Below are positions 33,310 to 44,905 of a stretch of 64,000 nt of DNA, one piece after another. The translations under genes and the position numbers were made by a program. Source of the DNA: Cristatella mucedo (lineage: Eukaryota > Bryozoa > Phylactolaemata > Cristatellidae); contig WPIO01000094.1 of the NCBI GenBank assembly GCA_009760855.2, forward strand, positions 1,444,501 through 1,508,500, in the 5' to 3' direction. The first letter of the stretch is position 1; the number at the start of each line of letters is the position of its first letter. Under the pieces are notes generated by a model. It saw only the letters and a program-made list of their open reading frames with translations. It was not told where the DNA came from and made no database searches.

Positions 33310-34635
33310 AGCATGTGAGCTACATAAACGTGAAATGTATAGTCGATGTCGGCTGCAGCTAGCGTGGAGGCGAGGACCAAGTGGGTACAAGGCCCGAGAG
33401 GAAGCATTATCTACGCTACGCGAAGGTAGCTTTCAGTACAGTTCCGCTACCGATTGGCCTGCATGTCACTTCTAATGGTAAACTCAGGATGCAAAGCATG
33501 CCGGGAAGACAGTAGCAGCAGCTGCACTAATGTAAAGCTGACACAGAAAGGCCGCAGTCAGCTCCAGGGAAATCCAAAATATTAAACCTGTTACCGAATA
33601 AGCTTTCCTCTACGGATTGCGGGCAAAGTGAAGGAACCTAATACAGTGATGCAACACATGATACAATAATACGCCATGCAACACAACAACAATGATGCTG
33701 GAGAACCTGAGGTCACTAGTAAAGCTCACGATCAGGCTGAAACAGGTGCAGCAGTTCAAGCGAAATGAGGTAAGCCGACGTTCAGAGAAGAGCACACTCA
33801 TTCCTCTGGTAGGAATGTAGCCATTTAACGTTGGCCGTGATAGAATAGTAGCAGCCATAGTAAGGACTAGCTCAGCTGTGGGAAGCCTTGTGGTTTAGAT
33901 TAGGTAAAACCTCAGGCCACCAGTCGATCGAATAAGTGTAACGGCAGCTCGTGCATAGAAGAAATAGCGTCAGCGACAATTACCGATAGTCTAGTCGCAT
34001 TATCTGTCGAAAGGCCAACGCGTGGCTACTGTAGTCCATTATTGACAGAGCCAAGGCCATGATCGCGAATCGTGCATAGGGTAACTGATCATTGCCCACT
34101 ACAACTGGGAGTGATAGTAGTTAAGGCTCTACTGTCATTTTAAAAATGAGGCTTTTGTTAGTAGCTTGAAATTTAAACTTATTCATTTTATTTACAGAGA
34201 ACCTCGAATAAAGTAGCAGATTTAGTTACGTAGGTTGGTTAGTTGCAGCTCATCAGCGATTGAGGGAATATTGGTGGCTGCAGGAGCGTTTATAAATGCA
34301 ACTTTTAAATATAAAATAGTCTTCAAAGAAGAGTCCTAGCTACTGCATTTTACTTCGCTCGGTTTACATGCACACAATTCCTACAGTATCAGATATCAGC
34401 TGCAAAAAGCGTCCCCGAAAATAACCCACAAGAGCGTTGTATTCGTGAGCAGTTATTCTACTAATATATTGTTTAAAGCCTTAGATGCCGAATTATTTGG
34501 TAGGCTGTTGATAGCTACAAAAATTGGTCATCATATGTCTGCATCAAAGTACAGATATGAATACATGAATACATTGACACACAGACCCATGCAGACATGC
34601 ACAAACGCACGCACAAGCTCGAGAACACACATGCA
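33310..34635. other. Intergenic, nothing recognised
   Basis: No gene or repeat family recognised. Confidence 0.45.
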
Positions 34636-34639
34636 TTCA

Positions 34640-34640
<1 letters not shown>

Positions 34641-34677
<37 letters not shown>

Positions 34678-34747
34678 TATATATATATATATATGTATAT
34701 ATATGTAAATGTATATATATATATATATAAATAAATATAAATATATG
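34641..34747. repeat. (TA)n microsatellite, interrupted
   Basis: TATATA runs with ATGCAT and TAAATG breaks; preceded by CACACAC/GCACAAGC-rich DNA. Confidence 0.95.
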
Positions 34748-35127
34748 TACTGTATGTGTGCCCACGCCACTGAAGAATTTAGGAAATGCCATGATGTCAG
34801 GGCAGAATCACAGCTAGCAATATCGTTTTTAACTGAGAGCCTATTTTCAGTTCCGCGTGAGGTAAATGCAAACACCTCCATATTAAGCTAAACTGATTTA
34901 ATTTGCACTAACACATAAAATAAAAAAGAAAGAGTAGTGAAAATTAAGAAGGCTAAGATAATAATGCAAATGATAAGAATACTTTAAAAATGTAGAAGCT
35001 TTCATAACTAGCGCATAGTGGTTGAATTCAGTTCGCTACTCATTTGTCGTACTGTTTGGATGAAAAAACGATGAAATAGTGCAAGGGAGTCAGAAAGTAA
35101 CACAGTTCTGGTGTAGGACTGCGGGAT

Positions 35128-35402
35128 AAATAAAAATAATATATTTGTATGCTGTCGTCAGAGAACCTAGTCTCTGTACAGGCACTTTACAGGTGCTGTA
35201 TAGAAAGCATTACCAAATGATTGGTGGTAACGTCGGCAGGCACGGGCAGTGTAAGTAAGTACATGCACGCTAGAGACAAATCGTAAAGACCCACCTAATG
35301 CTGTAATTAAACAGGTGACTTTTAAGGTTTTTTCTAAATGTCGCCATGTCAAGGATGCTATGACGTGCGTCGTTAGTGAGTTCCAGGCTTTTGGAGCATA
35401 GT
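35128..35402 (-). mobile_element. LINE family I 3' end, old copy
   Basis: ATATATTTGTATGCTGTCGT, CAGAGAACCTAGTCTCTGTA and CAGGCACTTTACAGG, then 3'UTR and the AWNSLT-coding end (GTGAGTTCCAGGCTTTTGGAGCATA). Confidence 0.75.
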
Positions 35403-35589
35403 CTCTTAACTCATAGCCGTCTCATAACTAGTCTCATAAGCAGCAAATTTAAGTGAAGCGATACAGCAACACTCGGCACCGACTTCTGGCCGACAATGTT
35501 TTACTAAGTCTAAGAAGCTAGCTCGAAGCTTTTTTCGCCGTCTGATTAAAGCCGAAAACAGTCGCCGCTGACACAGAGGACTGAACATT

Positions 35590-36155
35590 GGAACTGAAGT
35601 GGCCCAGCTGTGTAAAGGATTGACGAATGGCGAGAGCATGTCGAGCGGCGGCGTACAGCCGCGTGCGTGCAGTCTCAGCGCACGATCGGCCATGCAGGGC
35701 CGCGAACGCTCGAAGCGAGATGAACAGCTGACGGCTCTCGCCTTAAGAAAATCCGTGCACGATGAGCTCCGAACAGCGGAGCGTGCCGCTAGCAGGGAAA
35801 GCTGCCGCGACCGCTCGCAGCGACTCTTGCTGACCACCCCCCCACACGATCTCTCTCCTGTGCTGACTGGACGCCCACTGACTCCGGCGGTCAGCGTCGA
35901 GGCTGAGTCTGAAATCCTATGTCGGACGTAGCCTGATGTTCTCTGTGCCGCCGCGTGGCGCCAAACGAGCTAGCTCTCACTGGGCATGAGCAAATCTCAC
36001 CTGTGCAGCAGCTACGAGACGAAGCATGCTGTCGTGCGATTTCTTATCGAGCAGCCCGCATGAACCGGCAACGACGATGGAATGAATCCGTTGGCGCTAC
36101 ACTGCAGCCGGGCGACTCAAGTGCCGTCAAGTCTCAGATAGCAAGAAGTTGACAG
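35590..36155. promoter_or_regulatory. Orphan CpG-rich patch
   Basis: A second CpG-dense stretch with open frames on both strands (35599-35931 plus, 35406-35837 minus), neither resembling a known protein. It could be a CpG-island promoter of a gene or noncoding RNA I cannot see, or a GC-rich repeat. Confidence 0.35.
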
Positions 36156-36552
36156 AGATTACTAGACTTTTCGTGATTGGTCGGCGGCTTTTCGGTCAAC
36201 GTTCAAGTATAATTTATTGCTTTTTAGTGAATCAGTGATAGAAGCTCAGAAGAAGAGAGCCGCTGTGCTGCGTGGACGGATGTGCTGCTGCTGTTTAATC
36301 ACTTTCGATGAGGAAAAACGACGACATACAAGTGTGCTTTACTGCTCCTGTGCGAAGATGCTGTGATGTTGTGCTTACATGCCGATGGCACATCCGAGTC
36401 TCGGATTCCGCAGCTGATACGTGCCTGCACAGTAATTCTTTCACAGTTTCGCATTGATAGTGGGGCTATACATGACATTCAGTATGTTCATGCACTTGCG
36501 TGTATATATATAGATTCATCGATATACACTACGTATTTATATGTATTTATTT

Positions 36553-36738
36553 GGTGAACCGTGATGGCACACTAGGTAAAGCGGTTGCTTTCACGACTTC
36601 AATCCCTAGGTCGTGGGTTCTAATCTTGCAGTTAGCGATCCTTTATTGTCACTGAATGCGGTGGCGATGTCCTTTAAGGCTCTTCAGTCTCTATACAAAA
36701 GAGGCCGTTAAATTAGCTAGTATCATTATTATTATGTA
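36553..36738 (+). mobile_element. SINE S1
   Basis: Box A-like CTAGGTAAAGCGGTTGC and box B-like GGTCGTGGGTTCTAATC, then GCGATCCTTTATTG...GGTGGCGATGTCCTTTAAGGC and an ATT tail. Confidence 0.8.
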
Positions 36739-37089
36739 TGCAGTACAGTTCAGAGCTATCTTAGCAACTCATTTACTTTTCACGCGACGATGGACTAAGG
36801 AACCTCAACAAAATAGCCCTATCGCAATATCGTTCATATTTGCAGTTGCTTGAAATCAATGTAGAAATTGTATTGCCACTGTCGTGAGATTTAACTATTT
36901 AGTTCCTTGATGCGGTAAAATGATTCTGGTCGGCAAAGGCTCGCGAGTTGCTTGGTGCGAATTAGTGAATTAGCGGCTGACACGGCTGCTAGGAAAAAGC
37001 GACTTCCACCCACTCTTTTGTTTCAACTCTGAGCTACTGCGTTGCTCGCCGGAGCGAGAATCTGTTCAAGGACAGCAGCTTCTCTAGTG

Positions 37090-37205
37090 CTGGTTTGGTT
37101 CAGTGGTTAAGGTGCTCGCCCCAATCAAGGTCTAGCTGAGGTTGTGGACTCGAGCCCCGAGGCATATGTGAAGCGCCTGAATAGAAATTCAGTTATCTTG
37201 GGAAT
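37090..37205 (+). mobile_element. SINE S2
   Basis: Clear head: TGGTTTGGTTCAGTGGTTAAGGTGCTCGCC and GGTTGTGGACTCGAGCCCC, then GTGAAGCGCCTGAATAGAAATTCAGTTATCTTGGG. Confidence 0.8.
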
Positions 37206-37209
37206 CTGT

Positions 37210-38270
37210 TATTGTACATCTGAAATTCAGTTATCTATAGAAATAATTTATGTATTTAGTGACTGCTATTGTTGCAGGTAAGAGAATAGAGCAAAGTCAC
37301 TCGCTGTTGCTTAGCCAGATTATTTTCCTGTCCCATCAAGCAACAAGCTCTCTGTGGGAATCAGCTATGTGTGCCCACAGCAATTAACTGCTGGATTTTC
37401 ATTTCACGTTAACAGGCAGCTTTTCAATGCTACTAAAAATGAGCTCGTGGAATCACGGGTAGAAAGTTTACGTGGGAAATCATGTGATGGCCGATGGGCG
37501 GAGCACTGATCTCGATAACGTGGATGCTGGATCGCTCTTCTTTCGCTGGAGGCGAGAGTTGTCATGTAATTAGGCTGCCTGCTTTCGTTTCTGTCCTTTA
37601 AGTAACTATTTGATCTATGTCGCAGATAAGAATTCCTTAAAAATAAAATTGTTGTGTATTTAAACGATAATAATAAGATATTAGAATGACACTCTAAGTG
37701 AACTGAATATCTTTATATGTACTTTACATTATCTAATTAGGAGAACTGTTAATTGATTGACCATGACATGCATAGTGTAAGCAAGCATTAATAGCACGAC
37801 GGAAAATTATTAATAACAAAAATTTGTCGTTTATATAATGCTCTACATTTTATAGCATTATTCACACGATGCATTTCGAAAAATTTTCCTTTCGACTCTC
37901 AAAGGACACAATTTTCATCTCGACCTTTTACATTTCGGTTTACGAGAGTCAATTAGGCTAACTGACATGCACGGTATCATGATTAGACCAGAACTTACAA
38001 ATCAAAAGGAGACATAGCGGTGTCGGCATGTTAAATAACACAGAAATATTCTTCTTGCCAACGGTTTCTCCGAATTCACGTTAATAAACCTGGGTCTTAG
38101 CCTACGGCAAGAAGCAGGGACGCACCCAAGTCAAGGGGGTTTGAGTCCTACAGCAGACGATTATTTACTGAATGAGGCTCGGCCGACTTGGCTGACATTT
38201 ACTTTTACTTTAGCATGCACAGAACCGCCCGCAGGTAAGCACTAAAAGTATGCTAGAGGGTGATAGCCAT
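37210..38270. other. Intergenic, mostly unrecognised
   Basis: A faint old LINE tail lies at 37665-37740 (minus; GACACTCTAAGTGAACTGAATATC). Nothing else is recognised. Confidence 0.4.
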
Positions 38271-38279
38271 GTCGACTGA

Positions 38280-38760
38280 GGTAAAAGGAAAGCTAATCAT
38301 AACACATGGTCCCGTACAGTTTGCCAGAGCCCAGTAAATGCTGTGAGGAAAAGGTGTACTTTTATTTTCGTTTTATACGCATTTAAGTCAGGAAATGACA
38401 CTGAGATAGCTTGAAGTGAGCCCTGCGTTTCTGTGGCTGGCGATCTTATGACACTGTCTGCAAGGGATTTGAATTCAGCTAGAGGCACAACAAAGTGGCT
38501 TGGGTCACAAGAGTGGTGGTATGCGAACCAGCATATTTGAGAAAATAAATTTTGGATCGGTAGGCTGGAGTAAGAGAATCAGCGAACCTACAAGAGGCCT
38601 TGAACCTTAAAGTCGAAGATGAGCTCCGTGATTTGAGTCAGTGCAGGTTGGTAAGAAGTGGTGTAGTGTGGCAATTGCGTCGTTGGCAAGAAGAGGTTAA
38701 GCGTGTCAATTGCAACGTTTAAGAGAGACAAGCCAGCTGCCTAATTTCTATCCAGATGTA
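38280..38760 (-). mobile_element. LINE family I relative, highly diverged 3' region
   Basis: Order and spacing of family I motifs (CCAGTAAATGCTGTGAGG; GTCAGTGCAGGTTGGTAAGAAGTGG) with many changes. Probably an older subfamily. Confidence 0.55.
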
Positions 38761-38784
38761 TGTGTGTATTTATGTACGTATCTC

Positions 38785-39488
38785 CGTCTGTAACTCCGCA
38801 AAGTCATAAAGACCATGTGGGTGCTACGCAGGAGAGTGTTGTATTGCCCTCTCACAGCCTAAGCGGCTTTCGGTACGCATTCGGTAGCCAACAGACTTCG
38901 TCTCACGCAACAAAGGGAAAGTGGGAAGCATAGCAGATTAAAGAGAGCAGTTGAGGCAGGGAGTAGCATAGAAGTAGCAGCTCAGGACCGCTGAAAAGAA
39001 TGTGCCACAGTCGGCAGTAGGAGAGTAGTTATCCTTGCTTAATAATTGTGGAATCGAGTTCCACAGTCTAGAACCTGCAAAGCTAAAGCTTCTGTCGCCA
39101 ACTGTCTTTAAGCTGAGGAATGGGACAGCTAATTTATTGTCCACACAGGACCTGAGGGCACGAACAGGCTGAAACTGATGCAGCAGCTCAGCTAGGTAGG
39201 AAGGAGCCAAGCCGTGGCAGGCCTAATGGGTCGGCATAAGAACTTTGCTCTATATCCTTTGTACAACCGGCAACCATCCTAGCTCTTTTAGCAAAGCAGA
39301 CACGTGCTCAAACCGCTGGGACGTGAAGACCAGAATTGCAGCCTTATTCATTGTCCACTGTATTGGCATAATAGCTTTCTTTGCCAGCCCAGTCAAAAGG
39401 GAATTACAATAATCAAGTCGAGACAGAACTAGAGAGCTGGTTACATTTTTTACAAGCCACTGTGGGGGACAGCTCCTAATCTTGGAGA
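38785..39488 (-). pseudogene. LINE family II, 3' part
   Basis: Minus strand, from CTCCGTCTGTAACTCCGCAAAG (3' end) through the AWNS-like LWNSIPQLL coding region (39210-38938) to DYCNSLLTGL-coding sequence near 39400. Frameshifted. Confidence 0.85.
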
Positions 39489-39490
39489 GG

Positions 39491-41960
39491 GATAATAATA
39501 TATTATTAATGATAACACTTCACTTGGTAAAGCACCCTCAGAGAACTTAATCTCTTTCTAGGCGCTTTACATTTGCTGCAATGGGAAATGCAATTAAATG
39601 GTGAGTAAAATCATGCTTGAAAAACATACACAATGAATAATATGGTTAGGGGTGACACGCACAGGGTCAGCATGCAAATGTGGTTAGTGGCAGCATGCAT
39701 AGTGTCAGCACACATACGCACATGAAGGACGAATCAATGGGACCCCCTATATGCTGTCCAAAATAGGTGTGTTTTTGAGTTCTTTTTAAATGTGGTCAGA
39801 TCAGGAGATGTTCTGACGCAGGTCGGGAGGGAGTTCCAGGCTTTGGGAGCACAGGGAAAAAATGCACGGTCTCCAAATGATTTGAGGTTTGTATGAGGTA
39901 TTTCTAGACTGTTGAATTCCGAAAAGCGGGTCATACGATGCTTGGCCTGATGGGGTAGTATAGCTGAGAGATAGGTTGGAGCCATAGAATGAAGGGACCT
40001 AAAAGTGAGCGACAAAACCTTGAAGTCAATCCGTTGCTTGACTGGTAGCCAGTGCAGGTCGGCGAGAAGTGGATTAATGTGGCAACGGCGAAGCTCACGA
40101 CAGACAAGCCTAGCTGCCGAGTTTTTCACCAGTTGCAATCACCTGTTCGCACATGCTGGCAGGCCTGCGAGCATTGAGTTGCAGAAGTCAAGACGGGATG
40201 TCACGAATGCATGGACAAACTTGGACGTGGTATTAACATCTAAACAAGCCGAATTTTAGCAATGTTTTTGAGCTGAAAATAGGCAGATTTGACTGTTGAG
40301 CTGATATGTTCGTCTAACGATAGGTCGCTTTGGAACTCGACACCTAGATTTCGAGCTGATGCAACAGGAGATATGCTGGTTAAGTCAATTTTGAGAGTCA
40401 GCCTTCCCAATCTCTGAATCACACTGGGTATTCCCGTAACTAGTAAGTTAGTTTTATCATCATTTAGTTTAAAAAAATTTGCTGCCATCCATGTGAGGAT
40501 TTCATCAATGCATGCAGCAAGTGAGTTGAGAGAGTTTGAGGCGCTCGAAGGCTGGCAGGGATCAAAGCAAAGGTACAACTGAGTGTCATCCGCATAGAAG
40601 TGAAAGCCTAATTGTGCTTGGCAATCACATCAGCAAGAGTGAGAGAATAAACCGTGAAAAGAACCGGACCTAGCACGGAGCCCTGAGGTACTCAATATTT
40701 CAGAGGTACGTCAGATGATCTTTGTTCATTCAGGTCAATACTCTGGAGTCTCGCACTGAGATAGGACCTGAACCACTGTAGAGCAGTGCCAGTAATGCCC
40801 AGGCGAGATGAGAGGCGCTCTAGAAGATCTTTGTGATCGATGGTATCAAAAGCTCCTGAAAGAACGAGCAAAACAAGCAGAGACACTCTACCCATGTCTG
40901 CATTCCTAAGTAGGTCGTTGGATACCCTAAGCAATGGTGACTCTGTGGAGTGATTAGCTCTAAAGCCAGACTGGAACTTACTAGCAAGGTGTGAGGCTTC
41001 GATATATGAGTTCAGCTGGTCTGCTACGACCCGTTCGAGTGTCTTTGATAGAAATGGTAGAAGGGAGACTGGGCGGTAGTTGCTCAAGTTATCTTGGTCT
41101 AGTGTTCCTTTCTTGAGAAGAGGCCTGACTACAGCTTTTTTGAAAGGTGCTGGGACATGACCTGAGGCTAATGACATATTAATGATGTTAGTTATGCATG
41201 GCAGCAGCAGATCAATGCAACGTAGGAGCAGGACAGTGGGAATAGGATCCAGAGGACTTGTCGTCTTCTTTGATTGCGATACGAACTTAAGACTAGATCA
41301 CTAGTGACCTGCTTAAATGCAGACATTGAGGGACAGCCTGGAACCGAGGAACAGCATTCTAGTGGGGAGGTTGTCATCGCAGGGATGGATTCCCTGATCT
41401 TGTCTATCTTATGCACAAAGAATCGAGAGAAGCGATCGGCTAGATCATCACAAGGATCATCAGGTAAGGAGCTAATCTTGGAACGGTTGAGGAGATGGTT
41501 TTTTGTCGACATCAGCAATTTTGGATTGTGCATCTGTGATTCAATAATGTTTCTATAGAAGCTAGACTTGGCCTTTGCTAGGATTGATTGGTACGACCTA
41601 CAGTAGTCTTCATATGCCTGTCGATGGACAGTTAGTCCGGATCATTTGTATGCTTTTACAAGCTTTCGTTTAGTAGACCTGGCTAGTTTAATGTCTGTGG
41701 TAAACCATAGGCCGTCTGGGCGGGGGCGCACAGTGCGCTTTGTCAGAGGTGCAAACTCGTCGAGCGTGTCAGCTAGTGTCGTGTGATGCTTTTCTAGGAT
41801 CAGATGTGATGGCCAGCTGCAGAGGCAGTCTTCTGAATGAAGCTTTTGAAATTTAGGCAGCTGTCGAACACAATACCTAAGTTTTGAGCACGTGGTGATG
41901 GCCACACAATAGCATCACCTATTAGAATGGCAGTTGGAATGCACAATTCAAAAGACTAAC
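39491..41960 (-). pseudogene. LINE family I, longest copy (about 2.45 kb)
   Basis: Minus strand. From the AAT tail and hairpin, readings go through the C-terminal region (40138-39734), thumb (40578-40240), YADD site near 40593-40604 (frame broken just upstream), palm (41177-40692: FKKAVVRPLLKK, NYRPVSLLP, FDTIDH) and the linker typical of L2/CR1 elements (41533-41192: DLADRFSRFFVHKIDKIRES). 41905-41642 reads as the end of the endonuclease-to-RT linker (TLDEFAPLTKRTVRPRP; PWFTTDIK-like). Several frameshifts; no endonuclease domain remains. Confidence 0.9.
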
Positions 41961-42044
41961 GTGAGTGCTGCCAAAGTACAAAGTAGTGACAGGATCTCAT
42001 AAATGACTGGACACGCGCGAACGAGAACCATGTTAAAGCATGAC

Positions 42045-42582
42045 CAAATGATAATAATAAAAATAATGCACTTGATAAAGCGCCCTCAGAGAAATCAATC
42101 TCTTTCTAGGCGCTTCACATTTGCTGCAAATGGAAGCGCGATTGAATGGTGAGTAATATCATGCCTGATAGACATGACAAACATGGTTTGGGGTGACATG
42201 CACAGGGTCGGCATGCAAATGTGATTAGTGGCAGCATGCACAGTGTCAGCACGCATAAGAACATGAGGGATGATTCACAGGGACCCACTAAATGCTTTCC
42301 TAAATAGGTGCGTTTTAAAATTCTTTTTATATGTGGTCAAGTCAGGGGATGTTGTGACACAAGTCAAGAGGGATTTCCAGGCTTTGGAAGCATACGAACT
42401 AATTGCACGGTCTCCAAAGTTTTTAAGGTTCGTACGACGTATTGGTAGACTGTCGGACTCCGAAAAGCTGGTGGTACGATGCTTGTCCTGGTGGGGGAGT
42501 GGATCTGAGGGATAGGTCGGAGCCAAAGAATGAAGTGACCTGAAAGTGAGCAACAAAACCTTGAAGTCGATCAATAATCTTA
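42045..42582 (-). mobile_element. LINE family I 3' end
   Basis: AAT tail, hairpin, 3'UTR and RT C-terminal coding, open from 42586 to 42275 (TFRSLHSLAPTY; AWKSLLTCVTTSPDLTTYK). It lies about 0.8 kb past the end of paralog B. Confidence 0.88.
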
Positions 42583-42584
42583 TC

Positions 42585-43390
42585 AATCTAATTTAATTTT
42601 TTAATTATGCAATAAAATATAAAATGTAAATGGAGAGCAGCCAATAAACAAGAAAGAGCGCTTTTCGGGACGCCACTGATGACTATTCTTCGGCAGGAGA
42701 CGAGAGAGCTGCAAAACCGGGATTGAACAGGGATTGTTTTGCAAGTACGAGTAAAAAATGCAAGCTCATAATGTGCTAGAACGAATGCATTTCTAAAACG
42801 TTATGGCCGGATATAACAATCACTCACTAGTTTCTGGAACAGCTGATCGATTGAGTAGGACCAATGCAGAAGGAAATTACGGGAGTAAGCAGAGAATTGT
42901 GAGAGCAGGCAGAGAATCGACCATCTCAGTAGTCGTCATTGCAAGTGGTAGTCAATAAATGACATTAAATTACGTCTGCTTGTCTTCCTAGCCTCGGAAC
43001 AGGCAAACAATCAGCATGCAAGATTTGTGCGTGCATCTAAAAGTTTAGACTAATAATGTGGTTCAATAGTCAGCTGAATTACTTAACTGAAATCATTGGT
43101 TTTGGAACGGTAAATGTTAGAAAAGTGCAAAGTCGGGCTGCACAAAACGTGCATTAGAATTGTCACGTAGCGTTAATTACATCACACTAGGATAGCCTCA
43201 AAATGTTACATGCTTTTTCGTAGTGCCATCGCAGATAGACAATGGACTGTTTTTGAAGTTATTGTTTATAAAAAAGCACTAAAATACATCCAAGTAAGCT
43301 GTTAAACCAGTGCCAAGCTCAAGTGAAGTCAAATAAGCTTTCAAAAGCAATTGCTAATATTCTTGAGCTAAATTAACATCCTATGAACAC
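42585..43390. other. 3' flank of paralog B, nothing recognised
   Basis: AT-rich; expected to hold the 3'UTR and poly(A) site of paralog B. I did not find a well-placed AATAAA on the minus strand. Confidence 0.4.
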
Positions 43391-43394
43391 GCAA

Positions 43395-44117
43395 TCACGT
43401 TAGCAAGGAGACGGCTGCTACATCACTTGCAGCTTGCAGACTCGAGACAAGTATATAGTCACTTCTTAGGCTCGAATCTTTCCTCTTGCAAGCACTGATG
43501 ATAGCGTTCTTTTCGGTGTCGCAGGAGTCTTCTGTCGCAGCGAATATGCAGGAGCTGGCACTGCTTGAGTTATTGACCTGACCCATAAAATCGTCTTGCA
43601 CGTCTCTAGTTTCCGGAGGGTGATCAGAGACGATGCGATTATGCGGAGGAGGTAACTTCTGATATGCTCTCAGGAAGCCATGTACGCATGCGTGCCGACT
43701 TGTGGAGGCAGGCACGGAGTCACCGATGACCGCATGCAAATCGTGGCTGCTAAAATTGGTCTTCATAGAACATCTGATCGTCCTCGGGATCGACTCTCCA
43801 CTGGCATCGTCATGCTGCACTGCTAGCATCAGTTCTACGAGACTCAAATTACTGAGTGACTCGGCATCATCCTTCAGCAGTGCTCTGTGTCTTGCATTAG
43901 TGATATTTCGGCTGCTACTGTAGGCACGCATTTGTGAAACATCAGCTGACTGCACATAAGGCCCCGGCTCCTCCATGCCCGAAGTTTTAATCCCAAGGAG
44001 ATCAAGCTGATCCTCATTTTCGTCTTGTTGTGAATTTCGAGCCCCGGAGTCCTCGCAGGAATTTAGGCCGGTCTGGTTGTCATCTTGAATTAAAGTCCAG
44101 GCGTTTCGTTGAATAGC
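43395..44117 (-). CDS. Receptor paralog B: open extension after the in-frame TGA (cytoplasmic tail)
   Basis: 240 codons and a TGA stop (43397-43395), in the same frame as exon B10 and separated from it only by the TGA at 44118-44120. A stretch this long without a stop is unlikely by chance. It is polar and Ser/Asp-rich, as cytokine-receptor tails are, with tyrosines in GPYVQS, RAYSSS, RAYQKLPPP and, 20 residues from the end, SDYILV. YILV resembles the YxxV docking sites of SHP2/SOCS3; no YxxQ STAT3-type site is present. Either the TGA is a mutation, polymorphism or assembly error, or it is read through. Confidence 0.65.
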   Translation of the reverse strand, partial: AIQRNAWTLIQDDNQTGLNSCEDSGARNSQQDENEDQLDLLGIKTSGMEEPGPYVQSADVSQMRAYSSSRNITNARHRALLKDDAESLSNLSLVELMLAVQHDDASGESIPRTIRCSMKTNFSSHDLHAVIGDSVPASTSRHACVHGFLRAYQKLPPPHNRIVSDHPPETRDVQDDFMGQVNNSSSASSCIFAATEDSCDTEKNAIISACKRKDSSLRSDYILVSSLQAASDVAAVSLLT

Positions 44118-44782
44118 TCAGTCACAATTAGTGACTGCTTTGCCGACAGCTCTATCGGAACCACTATTACTTGCGTCTCTGTTATGGTCGATTAGAAGAA
44201 GTTGCTTTCCGTCAGAAACAGCTTCCTTAGCAATATGCAATGAAACACTAGATTCCTTAGAAGCATGTTCCATGGTTGAGTGCTTGTACTTCCGAATGAC
44301 GGGAACGTGCACTTTCTGTCCCAAGCCAAAAGCTCGATGGCACCGTCGGAGTAAAATGGCTGCCAGAAACAGTACGGCGAAAAGTAATACGGCACTAAGG
44401 ATGACGCCAGATGTCTCAGTGACAGTCAGCCCACTAGTTTTAATATAAACTGGCAGTGAATAGGTACCGGAGACTTCCTGATCTCCTGCATCGACAAGGC
44501 TTCTGACCATAGCGACATATTTATGGTTCGGGACCAGCTGACTGACTTGGATGGCGTGAGGATATTTATAGACAGAGCTGTTATTACTAACCGTCAGTAG
44601 GCAGTTGCCGCATTTGGCTTTCGTCACATTAGAGCCGATGTCCTGATCCATTAGCTTGATATCAAATCCAACCAGTGGTCCAGCAAAAAAACAACCATTG
44701 TCTCGCTGGGGCGACAATTCTACGTCAATGGTGGCAGTTGTATCACTGGCTTCTGCTTTACCAAGTACTTTCACCTCCGGTG
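44118..44782 (-). CDS. Receptor paralog B exon B10: FN3 domain D6, transmembrane helix, start of tail
   Basis: Acceptor GATTCTTTTCGCAG, phase 1 in, 221 residues to TGA. Residues 1-120 form an FN3-like domain with ATIDVELSPQRDN, KAKCGNCLLTVSN, PHAIQVSQLVPNHKYVAMVR and four Asn-glycosylation-like sites. Residues about 126-145 (GVILSAVLLFAVLFLAAILL, 44408-44349) are a transmembrane helix followed by RRCHR, a normal stop-transfer signal. The next 76 residues are cytoplasmic. A JAK-binding box 1 is not clear; the nearest candidate is KVHVPVI, 12 residues after the membrane. Ending here would leave a short tail lacking most tyrosines. Confidence 0.9.
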
Positions 44783-44905
44783 CTGCGAAAAGAATCAGTC
44801 AAATTCATCAAGTTCGATGGACAGGCATCGAACCAGCGATTATCAAATCGCGCGACAAGGAACAAACAATGAACGTCCGCCAGAAAATGCCTGTGACAGG
44901 CTTAC

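Noticed and set aside
35406-35931. Overlapping 143- and 110-codon ORFs on opposite strands.
   Set aside because: GC-rich shadow frames with no known domain or splice context.
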